Assembly (NCBI GenBank): GCA_022450865.1 | Contig: JAKUOQ010000009.1 | Coordinates: 1-35,039 of the forward strand | Direction: 5' to 3' | Source of the DNA: Nitrospinales bacterium | Lineage (GTDB): Bacteria; Nitrospinota; Nitrospinia; Nitrospinales; VA-1 | Length of the DNA stretch: 35,039 nt | In this document: piece after piece, positions 25,990 to 33,469 of the stretch | Layout of the letters: the number at the start of each line of letters is the position of its first letter | How positions within the stretch are numbered: the stretch's first letter is position 1 | The notes under the pieces: generated by a model | Told to the model about the DNA's origin: nothing | Databases searched by the model: none | The model's input: only the letters and a program-made list of their open reading frames with translations | Made by a program: the position numbers and the translations under genes

Positions 25990-26014
25990 AAAAAAAAGCA
26001 CAGGAAACCTGTGC
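25990..26014 (-). terminator. Intrinsic terminator in the trpE leader (possible attenuator)
   Basis: GCACAGG and CCTGTGC (25998-26004 with 26008-26014) form a 7-bp perfect stem with a 3-nt loop. On the minus strand eight T residues follow directly (25997-25990). It lies ~43 nt before the trpE ATG but downstream of the TTGACA promoter, so transcripts from that promoter must pass it. It could equally end the upstream propeller-gene transcript. No Trp-codon leader peptide, T-box or GAG-repeat TRAP site is visible. Confidence 0.88.
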
Positions 26015-26077
26015 CCTTTCAGCCATTCGGGTGATGGATGCCTAATTGATAAAATGGAATAATTTCAATGAGTTAGA

Positions 26078-26107
26078 ACCTTAACATCGGTCCTAAGCAG
26101 GTGTCAA
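26078..26107 (-). promoter_or_regulatory. Predicted sigma70 promoter of the trp operon
   Basis: On the minus strand a perfect TTGACA (26102-26107) is followed after 18 nt by TAAGGT (26078-26083), which keeps the key first, second and last -10 bases. Transcription would start near 26070, giving a ~120-nt leader that includes the terminator hairpin at 25990-26014. It lies in the gap between the downstream propeller gene and trpE. Confidence 0.5.
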
Positions 26108-26153
26108 GAAGTTTGCAGAGTTTTACCCTGAAGGAACATAGGGTGACCGGCCA

Positions 26154-26984
26154 TCATCCCTCCACCGGTTTCCAGTCTTCTCCGTTCCAGTGTTGGATCA
26201 AGCCGTTGTCTCCAACAGCATAAATATTTTCATCGGAACTTCCCCAAATCGATGAAAAATATTCCTTGGTGTTGGATTCGATTCGCGTCCATTGATCGCC
26301 ATCCAGGTAAAGAATCATTCCTTCATCTCCAACGGCAAAAATCATTTCCGGTGAAGGCCCCCATATATCCAGAAAGAACTCCATCGTCTGCGAAGGCATT
26401 TCAATAAAGTCAGCTCCATTGTAGTGAAAAATGGCCCCCTCTGAACCCACCATATAGATATTGTCGGGGGAAAATCCGTAAACACCATAAAACTCTGCGT
26501 TCGAGTTAAAGGTCATGCGATGCCATTTATCTCCATCCTGTTTCAATACCAACCCATCGTAGCCAACAGCAATCATTCCACTTTCTTTGCATCCCCAGAG
26601 CCGTGTCACATCCGTATCGGTTCCTGTTTGGGTAAATTTCCATGAACTGCCATCGTACCGAAGAATCTTACCCAACCGAGAGCAGGCATAGACTTGATCG
26701 GAAGCCAGACCGAAAACTCCTGTCATCGGTGGCAGTTTTTCAGTTTCCATGGGTGACCAGGTTTTCCCATCGTAATGGAGAATCCTGCCATCGGTAACCA
26801 CTGCAAATACATTATCTGGAGCACTGCCCCAGATATCCTTAAACGTCCAGCGTCCATCTGTATCCATGGAAGACCATGCGCTGCCATCATAATGCAACAT
26901 GGTGCCATCGGCTCCACCTATAAAAATATTATTCTCATCCAATCCAAAAATTGAAAGTAGATGATTGCTGGTCAAATCAGACAT
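26154..26984 (-). CDS. Seven-repeat beta-propeller protein (second of a tandem pair)
   Basis: A 276-residue protein consisting wholly of seven repeats of ~39 residues. The pattern is IWGxSxDNIYAVGDxGxILHYDGxxWxxM, e.g. IWGSAPDNVFAVVTDGRILH and IWGSSDENIYAVGDNGLIQH. Seven such units predict one complete seven-bladed propeller related to WD40/BNR-like or Ycf48-like folds. There is no signal peptide, membrane segment or extra domain, so it is probably cytosolic. The ATG is preceded by TAGGAG at good spacing, 24 nt after the paralogous gene. I do not recognise a named family or function; propellers of this kind usually bind proteins or ligands. It ends ~50 nt before the trp promoter. Confidence 0.75.
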   Translation of the reverse strand: MSDLTSNHLLSIFGLDENNIFIGGADGTMLHYDGSAWSSMDTDGRWTFKDIWGSAPDNVFAVVTDGRILHYDGKTWSPMETEKLPPMTGVFGLASDQVYACSRLGKILRYDGSSWKFTQTGTDTDVTRLWGCKESGMIAVGYDGLVLKQDGDKWHRMTFNSNAEFYGVYGFSPDNIYMVGSEGAIFHYNGADFIEMPSQTMEFFLDIWGPSPEMIFAVGDEGMILYLDGDQWTRIESNTKEYFSSIWGSSDENIYAVGDNGLIQHWNGEDWKPVEG

Positions 26985-27008
26985 AAAAACTCCTAAAGGA
27001 TTTGCTAC

Positions 27009-27845
27009 CTACAAAGACATATCGTGCCACTGTTTTCCATCGTGTCGAAGAACCGTGCCATTTTCTCCCGCCACATATACACTGCCCTCGCCTAACCCTT
27101 TTACTTTTGTAAAATATTCCTCTTTAAGCGGATCAATTTTTGACCAGGCTTTGCCATCGTAATGCAGCATGGCAGAGTTATCGCCGACGACAAAAATGTT
27201 TTCATCGGAAGTTCCCCAAATGCTTAGCAGGTATTCCTCTGTATCCGTTTTCATGGTCTTCCATTCTTCCCCATTGAAATGAAGAATGGTTCCATGCGAG
27301 CCGCAAATATAGACATTGTCTGTTTTCGTTCCCCACACCCCAAAAAGGGAAATAGTTTCTTCGGTCAATTCATCTTTTCTCAGAAATTCTTTGCCATTAT
27401 AAAACCGGAAGATGCCTTCACCTCCCACCGTATATATATGTTCAATATCCTCTCCCCACATTCCAAAGAGGTCATGAATAGTGTTAGGTTCTCGGTAATC
27501 CCATTTCTCTCCATTCCAGTAAAGCATCCGTCCGCCCACCCCATAGAGGAATATATTACTTTCATCGAAACCAAAGGCGGAGTTCAGCGAATCATAACTA
27601 CCCGTGTCGACTTGCTGCCACTCCTTACCATTGTAAAAAAGGACCACTCCACCTATTCCAACAGCATAGATACAATTTTCATGAGGACCCCAAATTCCCA
27701 TCAAGGGATTGGTATTTTCCGTTCTTACAGGAAGCCACTCTTCCCCATCCCAGTGTTGTGGAACACCATCTTTTCCAACAACATAAATGCTATCTTCGCG
27801 GAAAGGCATTAGATCCAATAAATCCGGCTTTTCACCTGTAAACAT
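27009..27845 (-). CDS. Seven-repeat beta-propeller protein (first of a tandem pair)
   Basis: A 278-residue paralogue of the next gene, again made only of seven ~39-residue repeats, such as IWGPHENCIYAVGIGGVVLF, VWGTKTDNVYICGSHGTILH and IWGTSDENIFVVGDNSAMLH, each followed by (Y/F)(D/N)GxxWxxM. It starts MFTGEKPDLLDLMPF with no signal peptide. The first repeat has lost the IWG motif (LMPFREDSIYVVG) and the last has VKGLGEG, as terminal blades often do. The ATG has no clear Shine-Dalgarno and lies 20 nt after an intrinsic terminator, so its promoter is unclear; it may depend on read-through. Function unknown. The pair presumably forms a homo- or heteromeric binding scaffold, which is inference. 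Confidence 0.75.
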   Translation of the reverse strand: MFTGEKPDLLDLMPFREDSIYVVGKDGVPQHWDGEEWLPVRTENTNPLMGIWGPHENCIYAVGIGGVVLFYNGKEWQQVDTGSYDSLNSAFGFDESNIFLYGVGGRMLYWNGEKWDYREPNTIHDLFGMWGEDIEHIYTVGGEGIFRFYNGKEFLRKDELTEETISLFGVWGTKTDNVYICGSHGTILHFNGEEWKTMKTDTEEYLLSIWGTSDENIFVVGDNSAMLHYDGKAWSKIDPLKEEYFTKVKGLGEGSVYVAGENGTVLRHDGKQWHDMSL

Positions 27846-27865
27846 AATTCAATATTTGTAGTGTG

Positions 27866-27904
27866 AAAAAAAATAAGGGGTTCCCGGAGCAAACCGGAAA
27901 CCCC
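27866..27904 (-). terminator. Intrinsic terminator after the cytosolic LRR gene
   Basis: An 11-bp stem (27877-27887 with 27894-27904, arm GGGGTTTCCGG on the minus strand, one G-T wobble) has a 6-nt loop and is followed on the minus strand by TTATTTTTTTT. It starts 18 nt past the LRR stop at 27923 and ends just before the first propeller gene, so it separates the two units or sets their ratio. Confidence 0.9.
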
Positions 27905-27922
27905 CTTTGCAAACCTTCAAGA

Positions 27923-28834
27923 TTAATCTTCCGTCTGCTTAGGTTTATTAAAATAGATATTCTCTAATTTGGGAAAGTTTTTGTTGTCCTTAAATAACGC
28001 TTGTGCTCCTTCGCCAATATCATTATGAATTAGAACCAGAGTCTGAAGGTTTGACAAATTTGTCGAGTTCGCCAACGCTTTCGCCCCAAGATCACCAATT
28101 TCAGTTTCGTAAAGATCCATCAATGTCACATTTTTAAAACTCTTTGATTCGGCTATGATCTCAGCCCCTCGAAGACCAAGAGGATTATATGTCATTGTTA
28201 ACTGCGTTAGATTTTTCAAAGTATCTGAGTTGGCCAGTGCTTTTATTCCTTCTTCTTCAACAAAATTCCAATTAAGATTTAACTCTTCCAGTTTTGTCAG
28301 GTTTTTTGAATTCGCAATTGCTATTGCCCCCTCATCACCAATACCATTCCTATATAAAGAAAGCTGCGTTAATCGTGTTAGAGATTCTGATTCTGCTATC
28401 GCCTTAACTCCTTCATCACCTACCTTATCACCCAGCCAAAGTGATACGAGGTTGCCCAATAAATTGGAACCCGCAATGGCTTTCGTACCTTCTACCCCAA
28501 TCTCATTATCGCTCAAAATCAATTCCGACAAGTTGAGCATTGTTTTAGATTTCGCCAGAGCAACAGCTCCTTTGTCCGTCACCTTGTTTTTAAAAAGGTT
28601 TAAGGCGGTAACGAACTTCATATGTTCACATTCAAGAAGTGCCTCAAGTCCCTTGTCACTAATATCATTGAACTCAAGAAAAACAGCGGTAACACCTTTG
28701 ATCTTGTCCGATTGCATAATCTTAATCAGATCTTCATCATCCAACTCTTTTTCCCTAAGATCGAGTTCATTATTTTCCGCATTCAAACCCTGATCAATAA
28801 TACTGTCTATATCTTTGACTTCATCATCAAGCAT
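27923..28834 (-). CDS. Cytosolic leucine-rich-repeat (RNI-type) protein
   Basis: A 303-residue protein of about nine leucine-rich repeats of ~27 residues (LTxLxxLxLxxNxIGDEGAxAIANSxN), ribonuclease-inhibitor type. The acidic N-terminus is MLDDEVKDIDSIIDQGLNAE. No signal peptide or membrane segment is seen, unlike the paralogue at 18010-18783. A TTG two codons upstream is open, but the ATG at 28834 has GGAG 7 nt upstream and is chosen. It has a good predicted promoter and its own terminator, so it is monocistronic. Both LRR genes in this window share DKGAVALxxSK-type repeats, suggesting a family expanded in this genome. The binding partner is unknown. Confidence 0.8.
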   Translation of the reverse strand: MLDDEVKDIDSIIDQGLNAENNELDLREKELDDEDLIKIMQSDKIKGVTAVFLEFNDISDKGLEALLECEHMKFVTALNLFKNKVTDKGAVALAKSKTMLNLSELILSDNEIGVEGTKAIAGSNLLGNLVSLWLGDKVGDEGVKAIAESESLTRLTQLSLYRNGIGDEGAIAIANSKNLTKLEELNLNWNFVEEEGIKALANSDTLKNLTQLTMTYNPLGLRGAEIIAESKSFKNVTLMDLYETEIGDLGAKALANSTNLSNLQTLVLIHNDIGEGAQALFKDNKNFPKLENIYFNKPKQTED

Positions 28835-28888
28835 TGCCAAACTCCGTGCTAACTTACGCTTACTAGTAAAAAATGGGTTAAGCGTGCT

Positions 28889-28916
28889 ATTTTATGTAAG
28901 TTATGGCTCTTGTAAA
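28889..28916 (-). promoter_or_regulatory. Predicted sigma70 promoter of the cytosolic LRR gene
   Basis: On the minus strand TTTACA (28911-28916) is followed after 16 nt by TAAAAT (28889-28894), each 5 of 6 to consensus. The leader is ~48 nt and contains ACGCTTA/TAAGCGT (28856-28862 with 28879-28885) and the 10-nt palindrome TTACTAGTAA (28860-28869), either of which could be an operator or a leader hairpin. Confidence 0.5.
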
Positions 28917-29112
28917 GCTTAAAATTAAATTTTCGCCTCTCAAAACTAAAATTACCCCATTTAAATCGCAAAACAGACAAGGTAAGGCTGTAAAATGGCA
29001 TTCAGGTTAAAATATTTTAATTTTTTTCTAACCCGGTTTATTATATTTTTATAGGGTAGCTAGCCTTCATAACTCCTTATATAAAATCCACTAAAATTTT
29101 AAGGTAGCGAGT

Positions 29113-30105
29113 ATGGTTCAAAAAATTGATGAAATTACCAATCAGGTTAATGAAGCGAGTGGATTCATCCCCTCATTAATGCACGAACTGAATCAAATCA
29201 TAGTGGGACAAAAATATCTGACTGAACGCTTGGTGCTTGGATTATTGACTGGAGAGCATATCCTTCTTGAAGGTGTTCCAGGCCTTGCAAAAACGACTTC
29301 CGTTAAAACACTTGCTCAATCAGTCAAAGCAGATTTTAAACGTATTCAATTCACTCCAGATTTGCTTCCTGCGGATCTTCTGGGCACTCAGGTTTATCAG
29401 CCCAAAACTAGCGAATTTGATATTAAAAAGGGCCCCTTGTTTTCAAATATTATTTTAGCGGATGAAATCAACCGTGCTCCTGCAAAGGTCCAAAGCGCTT
29501 TATTAGAAGCCATGCAGGAACGACAAATAACCATAGCCGGAAAAACATTTTCTTTAGATGAACCCTTTATGGTTATCGCCACGCAAAATCCCATTGAACA
29601 AGAAGGGACCTATCCCTTGCCAGAAGCCCAGATCGACCGCTTCATGCTAAAGCTTCATATTGATTATCCTTCAAAAGAGGAGGAGAAATTAATCATGCAG
29701 CAAATGTCATCCAACGCTAATTCTTATAAAGTCAAACCCGTCGTCGACCCTGAAGATATTCTGGCAGCCCGTAAAGTTATAGATTCAATTTATATGGATG
29801 AAAACCTCCAAGACTATATTATCAATCTAGTCACTGCCACACGTGACCCAAAAGGAAATCAACTGTCATCTTATGCCGGAATGATTCAGTTTGGCGCATC
29901 ACCCCGAGCTTCTATTTTTCTAAATCGTGCAGCTAAAGCCTTTGCTTTTTTACAACGACGCGGATATGTTGTACCCCAAGACATCAAAAGCATCGGTATG
30001 GATGTGCTTAGGCACCGAGTTATTCTTACCTATGAGGCCGAAGCCGAAAATGTTACGGCAGATGACATACTAAAATCACTATTCGACACTATTGAAGTAC
30101 CCTAA
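29113..30105 (+). CDS. MoxR-family AAA+ ATPase
   Basis: A 330-residue MoxR ATPase, a chaperone-like AAA+ protein that typically works with VWA-domain proteins. Walker A is GVPGLAKT (54-61). Walker B is LADEINRAPAKVQSALLEAMQERQITI, followed by sensor 1 in FMVIATQNPIEQEGTYPLPEAQIDRFM. The lid domain ends SIFLNRAAKAFAFLQRRGYVVPQDI. An AAGG site lies upstream of the ATG. It heads a six-gene operon with gaps of 1-6 nt. The 278-nt region upstream holds a 14-nt palindrome TTAAAATATTTTAA (29007-29020) and AT-rich sequence, but I could not fix its promoter. Confidence 0.95.
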   Translation: MVQKIDEITNQVNEASGFIPSLMHELNQIIVGQKYLTERLVLGLLTGEHILLEGVPGLAKTTSVKTLAQSVKADFKRIQFTPDLLPADLLGTQVYQPKTSEFDIKKGPLFSNIILADEINRAPAKVQSALLEAMQERQITIAGKTFSLDEPFMVIATQNPIEQEGTYPLPEAQIDRFMLKLHIDYPSKEEEKLIMQQMSSNANSYKVKPVVDPEDILAARKVIDSIYMDENLQDYIINLVTATRDPKGNQLSSYAGMIQFGASPRASIFLNRAAKAFAFLQRRGYVVPQDIKSIGMDVLRHRVILTYEAEAENVTADDILKSLFDTIEVP

Positions 30106-30111
30106 TTTTCT

Positions 30112-31059
30112 ATGCTTCACACACTTTCAAATAATGTTCGAGAATGGTTTCGTATTCCGGAATCCCCACCCAAAAAGCAAAATCAACTCTCTCCGGAATT
30201 GTTGAAATCCATTAAAAAAATTCAAGTAAAAACTAATTATATGGTGAACGATATCATGGCTGGCGAGTATATTTCCGCTTTCAAAGGTCGTGGAATGGAA
30301 TTTAGCGAAGTTCGCGAATATCAACCCGGAGATGACGTACGGTTAATTGATTGGAATGTAACTGCACGCATGAACCAACCTTTTATTAAAGAATTCATAG
30401 AGGAGCGAGAACTTACTTTAATGCTTCTTGTAGATGTGAGTTCTTCTGGAAGTTTTGGTTCTACTCAAAAAAGAAAAAATGAAATTTCAGCAGAAGTTGC
30501 ATCAATTCTTGCTTTTGCAGCAATTAAAAATAATGATAAGATTGGACTCATAATCTTTTCCGATAAAATTGAACACCACATTCCGCCTAAAAAAGGAAAA
30601 GGTCATATTTGGAATATCATTCGTACCATTTTGAGCTTCGAACCTGAAGGCAAAGGCACGAACCTTTCACTGCCTCTGGAATATCTTCTAAAAATCCAAA
30701 AAAAGAGGGCCACTACTTTTCTGATCTCAGACTTCCAAGATGAAAACTATGAACCTCAATTAAAACTTGCAAAACAAAGATTTGATCTTATAACGATTCA
30801 TATTATTGATCCACGAGAAGAAACCCTCCCCGAAGTGGGATTAGTATTTCTTGAAGATTTCGAAACTGGCAGCACTATACTTGTGGACACAAATGATAGA
30901 GAAATCCTCAAGAAACACAAATCTCTTTGTATTAAAAAACGTCAGGATCGAAAAGCATTTTTTAATTCCATAGGAATCGACACCATAGAAATATTCACAA
31001 ACAATTCTCTAACAGAGCCTATCATCAAATATTTTAAATTTAGGGAAAATAAACATTGA
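30112..31059 (+). CDS. DUF58 domain protein
   Basis: A 315-residue cytosolic DUF58 protein, the standard partner of MoxR. The signature GRGMEFSEVREYQPGDDVRLIDWN is followed by ARMNQPFIKEFIEERE. A VWA-like fold comes next, with a MIDAS-type DVSSS (Asp108, Ser110, Ser112) in LMLLVDVSSSGSFGS. The C-terminal half keeps FLISDFQDENYEPQL and a late I-D-T-I segment. No membrane segment is present. It follows moxR by 6 nt without an obvious Shine-Dalgarno, suggesting coupled translation. Confidence 0.93.
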   Translation: MLHTLSNNVREWFRIPESPPKKQNQLSPELLKSIKKIQVKTNYMVNDIMAGEYISAFKGRGMEFSEVREYQPGDDVRLIDWNVTARMNQPFIKEFIEERELTLMLLVDVSSSGSFGSTQKRKNEISAEVASILAFAAIKNNDKIGLIIFSDKIEHHIPPKKGKGHIWNIIRTILSFEPEGKGTNLSLPLEYLLKIQKKRATTFLISDFQDENYEPQLKLAKQRFDLITIHIIDPREETLPEVGLVFLEDFETGSTILVDTNDREILKKHKSLCIKKRQDRKAFFNSIGIDTIEIFTNNSLTEPIIKYFKFRENKH

Positions 31060-31060
31060 G

Positions 31061-31492
31061 ATGAGTGATTTAAAAATACCTGAAAATGGAGTCAGTAAAA
31101 AATTGAAGGTCGGTGTTTATATTTTAACTGGTATCACTTTATTTGCTTTCATCGCATTTTTTGCAAAGCTGATAACCAAACAAAATGTATCAAAAAAACA
31201 GGAAAAAATTTTAAACGACCCAAGAATTTCGGAGTTAAAAAAAACAGGGGAACGATTGCAAGAGGCCGCACTTTTGGAACAAGCTCTGGATCAATATATA
31301 GAAGTATGGAAACTAGAAAATTCCAACTCCTTCGCACGAGCCGAGGCCGCTTCCACAGCCGGAAAACTTTATCTAAAGCTTGGTAATTGCAATGAAGGAT
31401 TGGTATGGCTGTTTCGTGCAGAAGCTGCAAATCCAGAAAAAACTGCCGAACTGCAACCTCTAATTGATACCTGTATTGCCAAAGAAAAATAA
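31061..31492 (+). CDS. Small membrane-anchored TPR-like protein of the Bat operon
   Basis: A 143-residue protein with one N-terminal transmembrane helix (residues ~17-38, VGVYILTGITLFAFIAFFAKLI). A soluble helical domain follows with a tetratricopeptide-like pattern: EAALLEQALDQYIEVWKLEN, then AEAASTAGKLYLKLGNCNEGLVWLFRAEAANPE. It starts one base after the DUF58 stop and ends 3 nt before the BatD-like gene. Bat operons often include a TPR protein (BatB/BatC/BatE types), usually later in the order, so this may be a reduced counterpart. The TPR call rests on repeat spacing; the protein may be lineage-specific. Confidence 0.6.
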   Translation: MSDLKIPENGVSKKLKVGVYILTGITLFAFIAFFAKLITKQNVSKKQEKILNDPRISELKKTGERLQEAALLEQALDQYIEVWKLENSNSFARAEAASTAGKLYLKLGNCNEGLVWLFRAEAANPEKTAELQPLIDTCIAKEK

Positions 31493-31495
31493 TTT

Positions 31496-32467
31496 ATGGT
31501 GTATCAGAAACATTCTTTAAAATCTACCCTGCTACTTTTATTAGCGTATTTTTTCCAATTGATAAACGCTCCGACTGCATGGAGCAATACCGCAGATCCA
31601 GTCTCCATTAAAACCCAGGTAGACATTACCCAACCCACATTAGGGGATATCCTAACTTATTCCATCAGAGTAAATCACGATTCGGATATTGTTATCCATA
31701 CACCTGAATACGTTATACCCGAAGGATTTGAAAAAGTTGGATACGGTAAAAAGAATCCTAGAAAAGTAAACAATCAAACTGCGCAGGAGTTTTGGTTAAA
31801 ATTAAGAGTAGATAAAACAGGATTATTAACAATTCCTGCAATGCCCTTAGGGTTTGACGCTCCAGATCAAAACAATCAGATTGTTAAGGGCAAAATAATG
31901 ACAACCGAAGTAAATGTTGATGTTCAATCGCTGTTACAACTTGAAGGTAATGTTTCTGATATTAAAGACATCAAACCAATTGTCTATATAAAGGCTCCCT
32001 GGATTCATTATATTTGGAAAGCACTGGGGGTATTATGTTTTTTAGCCTTAGCATATTTTATTTGGAAAAATTGGCAGAAAAAATCCGATCTAAAACCAGA
32101 ATCTCTGACCCTGCTCACAGCAGAGCAAAAAGCCCTTAAAGAATTAAGAGAACTCGAAAGTCGTGAGTTTATGAAGCTGGGACGTATCCGCGATCATTTT
32201 TTTGAACTATCAGAAATATTTAGAAGATACATGGAAAACCGTTATCGCTTTCCAGCTCAGGAGTGGACCACAGAAGAGATCATTTCTCACTTTAAAGGTT
32301 TTTCTGGCTTGAATGAAAAACAAAAACTTCAGGCAAGAAACATTCTCACAGAAAGCGATAAAGTGAAATTCGCAAAAGCAGAAGTTGAAACGAATTACGA
32401 TCCAATAGAACCAGTGATTCATTTCATCAAAGAAGCCACACCACCTATTCAACAAAAACCGAATTAA
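31496..32467 (+). CDS. BatD/DUF4381-like single-pass membrane protein
   Basis: A 323-residue protein. Residues 1-31 are a signal peptide (SLKSTLLLLLAYFFQLINAP). Residues ~36-150 form a predicted beta-rich extracytoplasmic domain like the N-terminal domain of BatD (VDITQPTLGDILTYSIRV). One transmembrane helix lies at ~172-191. The cytosolic tail has EIFRRYMENRYRFPAQEWTTEE, resembling DUF4381 proteins of MoxR/VWA operons. BatD and DUF4381 are often separate genes, so this looks like a short form combining both parts. It lies 3 nt after the TPR-like gene and 2 nt before the first VWA gene. Presumably it is an envelope-sensing or scaffolding part of the complex, which is inference. Confidence 0.72.
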   Translation: MVYQKHSLKSTLLLLLAYFFQLINAPTAWSNTADPVSIKTQVDITQPTLGDILTYSIRVNHDSDIVIHTPEYVIPEGFEKVGYGKKNPRKVNNQTAQEFWLKLRVDKTGLLTIPAMPLGFDAPDQNNQIVKGKIMTTEVNVDVQSLLQLEGNVSDIKDIKPIVYIKAPWIHYIWKALGVLCFLALAYFIWKNWQKKSDLKPESLTLLTAEQKALKELRELESREFMKLGRIRDHFFELSEIFRRYMENRYRFPAQEWTTEEIISHFKGFSGLNEKQKLQARNILTESDKVKFAKAEVETNYDPIEPVIHFIKEATPPIQQKPN

Positions 32468-32469
32468 TT

Positions 32470-33468
32470 ATGAGCTTTTTTCGATTTGAAGATCCCTGGC
32501 TACTATTATTTTTTCTAATGGTTCCGTATCTTACCATTCGAGGAAAAGGAAAACTGCAGGCAACAATCAGTTATTCATCTATCGACACATTACAGGCTAT
32601 CCGCTCGGCGCGGGTTGAAATTTTGTCCATCCTGCCATTAGTCCTTCGAATGATTGCTATATCTCTTTTGGTGCTTGCCCTAGCCCGTCCCCAGGAAGGT
32701 CATAAAAGCACTGAGATACTTTCTGTCGGGGTAGATATTATGCTTGCCTTGGACACTTCCGGAAGTATGCAGGCCCTCGATTTTATCAAAGATGAAAAAC
32801 GTGATACGCGGCTGGCAATGGTCAAAGATGTTGTCTCACAGTTTATTGAGAACCGCCCTAACGATCGCATGGGTATGGTTGTTTTTGGTTCAGAAGCCTA
32901 CACTCAATGCCCTCTCACTCTTGACCAGGGAATCCTACAATCTTTTCTCAGCAAGCTTGATATTGGAATGGCAGGTGATTCAACAGCAATAGGGTCTGCT
33001 ATTGGCATAGCGGTCAAACGTTTGAAGGATCTTGAATCGAAATCAAAAGTGATCATCCTTTTAACAGATGGCCGAAACAATGCTGGCAATCTTCCTCCTC
33101 TTCAAGCAGCACAAACGGCCAAAGCATTTGGAATTAAAATTCATACCATAGCAGTGGGAACATATGGAAAAGCGCCATTTCTGGTCAATTCAATTTTTGG
33201 ACAACGTTATGTATATCAACAAGTGGATATTGATGAAGATACTTTGAAGAAAATTTCCGACTTAACCGGAGGACAATATTTTCGCGCTACCAATCTCGAA
33301 TCATTAAAAGCTATTTACAAACAAATCGATGAAATGGAAAAGTCTGAGGTTAAAGTCATAGACCACTCTGAATACACCGAACTATTTCACTACTTCCTCA
33401 TTCCAGGAATACTGCTTCTGCTTTTGGAAATTGCATTGTCTAACACCGTTTTGAGAAGGATTCCTTGA
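32470..33468 (+). CDS. VWA-domain membrane protein, BatA/BatB type (first)
   Basis: A 332-residue Bat-type protein. Two N-terminal transmembrane helices (WLLLFFLMVPYLTI, ~10-23; LVLRMIAISLLVLALARPQ, ~57-75) precede a von Willebrand A domain, and a C-terminal helix (FLIPGILLLLLEIALS) follows. The metal site is complete: DTSGS (Asp95, Ser97, Ser99), the threonine in CPLTLDQ, and LLTDGRNNAGN. The family in Bacteroides is linked to aerotolerance and more widely to envelope stress. It starts 2 nt after the BatD-like gene and ends 1 nt before its paralogue. Confidence 0.93.
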   Translation: MSFFRFEDPWLLLFFLMVPYLTIRGKGKLQATISYSSIDTLQAIRSARVEILSILPLVLRMIAISLLVLALARPQEGHKSTEILSVGVDIMLALDTSGSMQALDFIKDEKRDTRLAMVKDVVSQFIENRPNDRMGMVVFGSEAYTQCPLTLDQGILQSFLSKLDIGMAGDSTAIGSAIGIAVKRLKDLESKSKVIILLTDGRNNAGNLPPLQAAQTAKAFGIKIHTIAVGTYGKAPFLVNSIFGQRYVYQQVDIDEDTLKKISDLTGGQYFRATNLESLKAIYKQIDEMEKSEVKVIDHSEYTELFHYFLIPGILLLLLEIALSNTVLRRIP

Positions 33469-33469
33469 T

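Noticed and set aside
25985-26026. Short ORF (13 codons, M-A-E-R-A-Q-V-S-C-A-F-F-Y) across the trp leader hairpin
   Set aside because: It has no Trp codons and no Shine-Dalgarno, so it is not a credible classical leader peptide.
27279-27812. 177-residue open frame antisense to the first propeller gene
   Set aside because: Repeat-derived shadow frame with no family features.
28155-28793. 212-residue open frame antisense to the cytosolic LRR gene
   Set aside because: Low-complexity Ser/Pro/Ala-rich translation that mirrors the repeats of the opposite strand; no start signal or recognisable domain.
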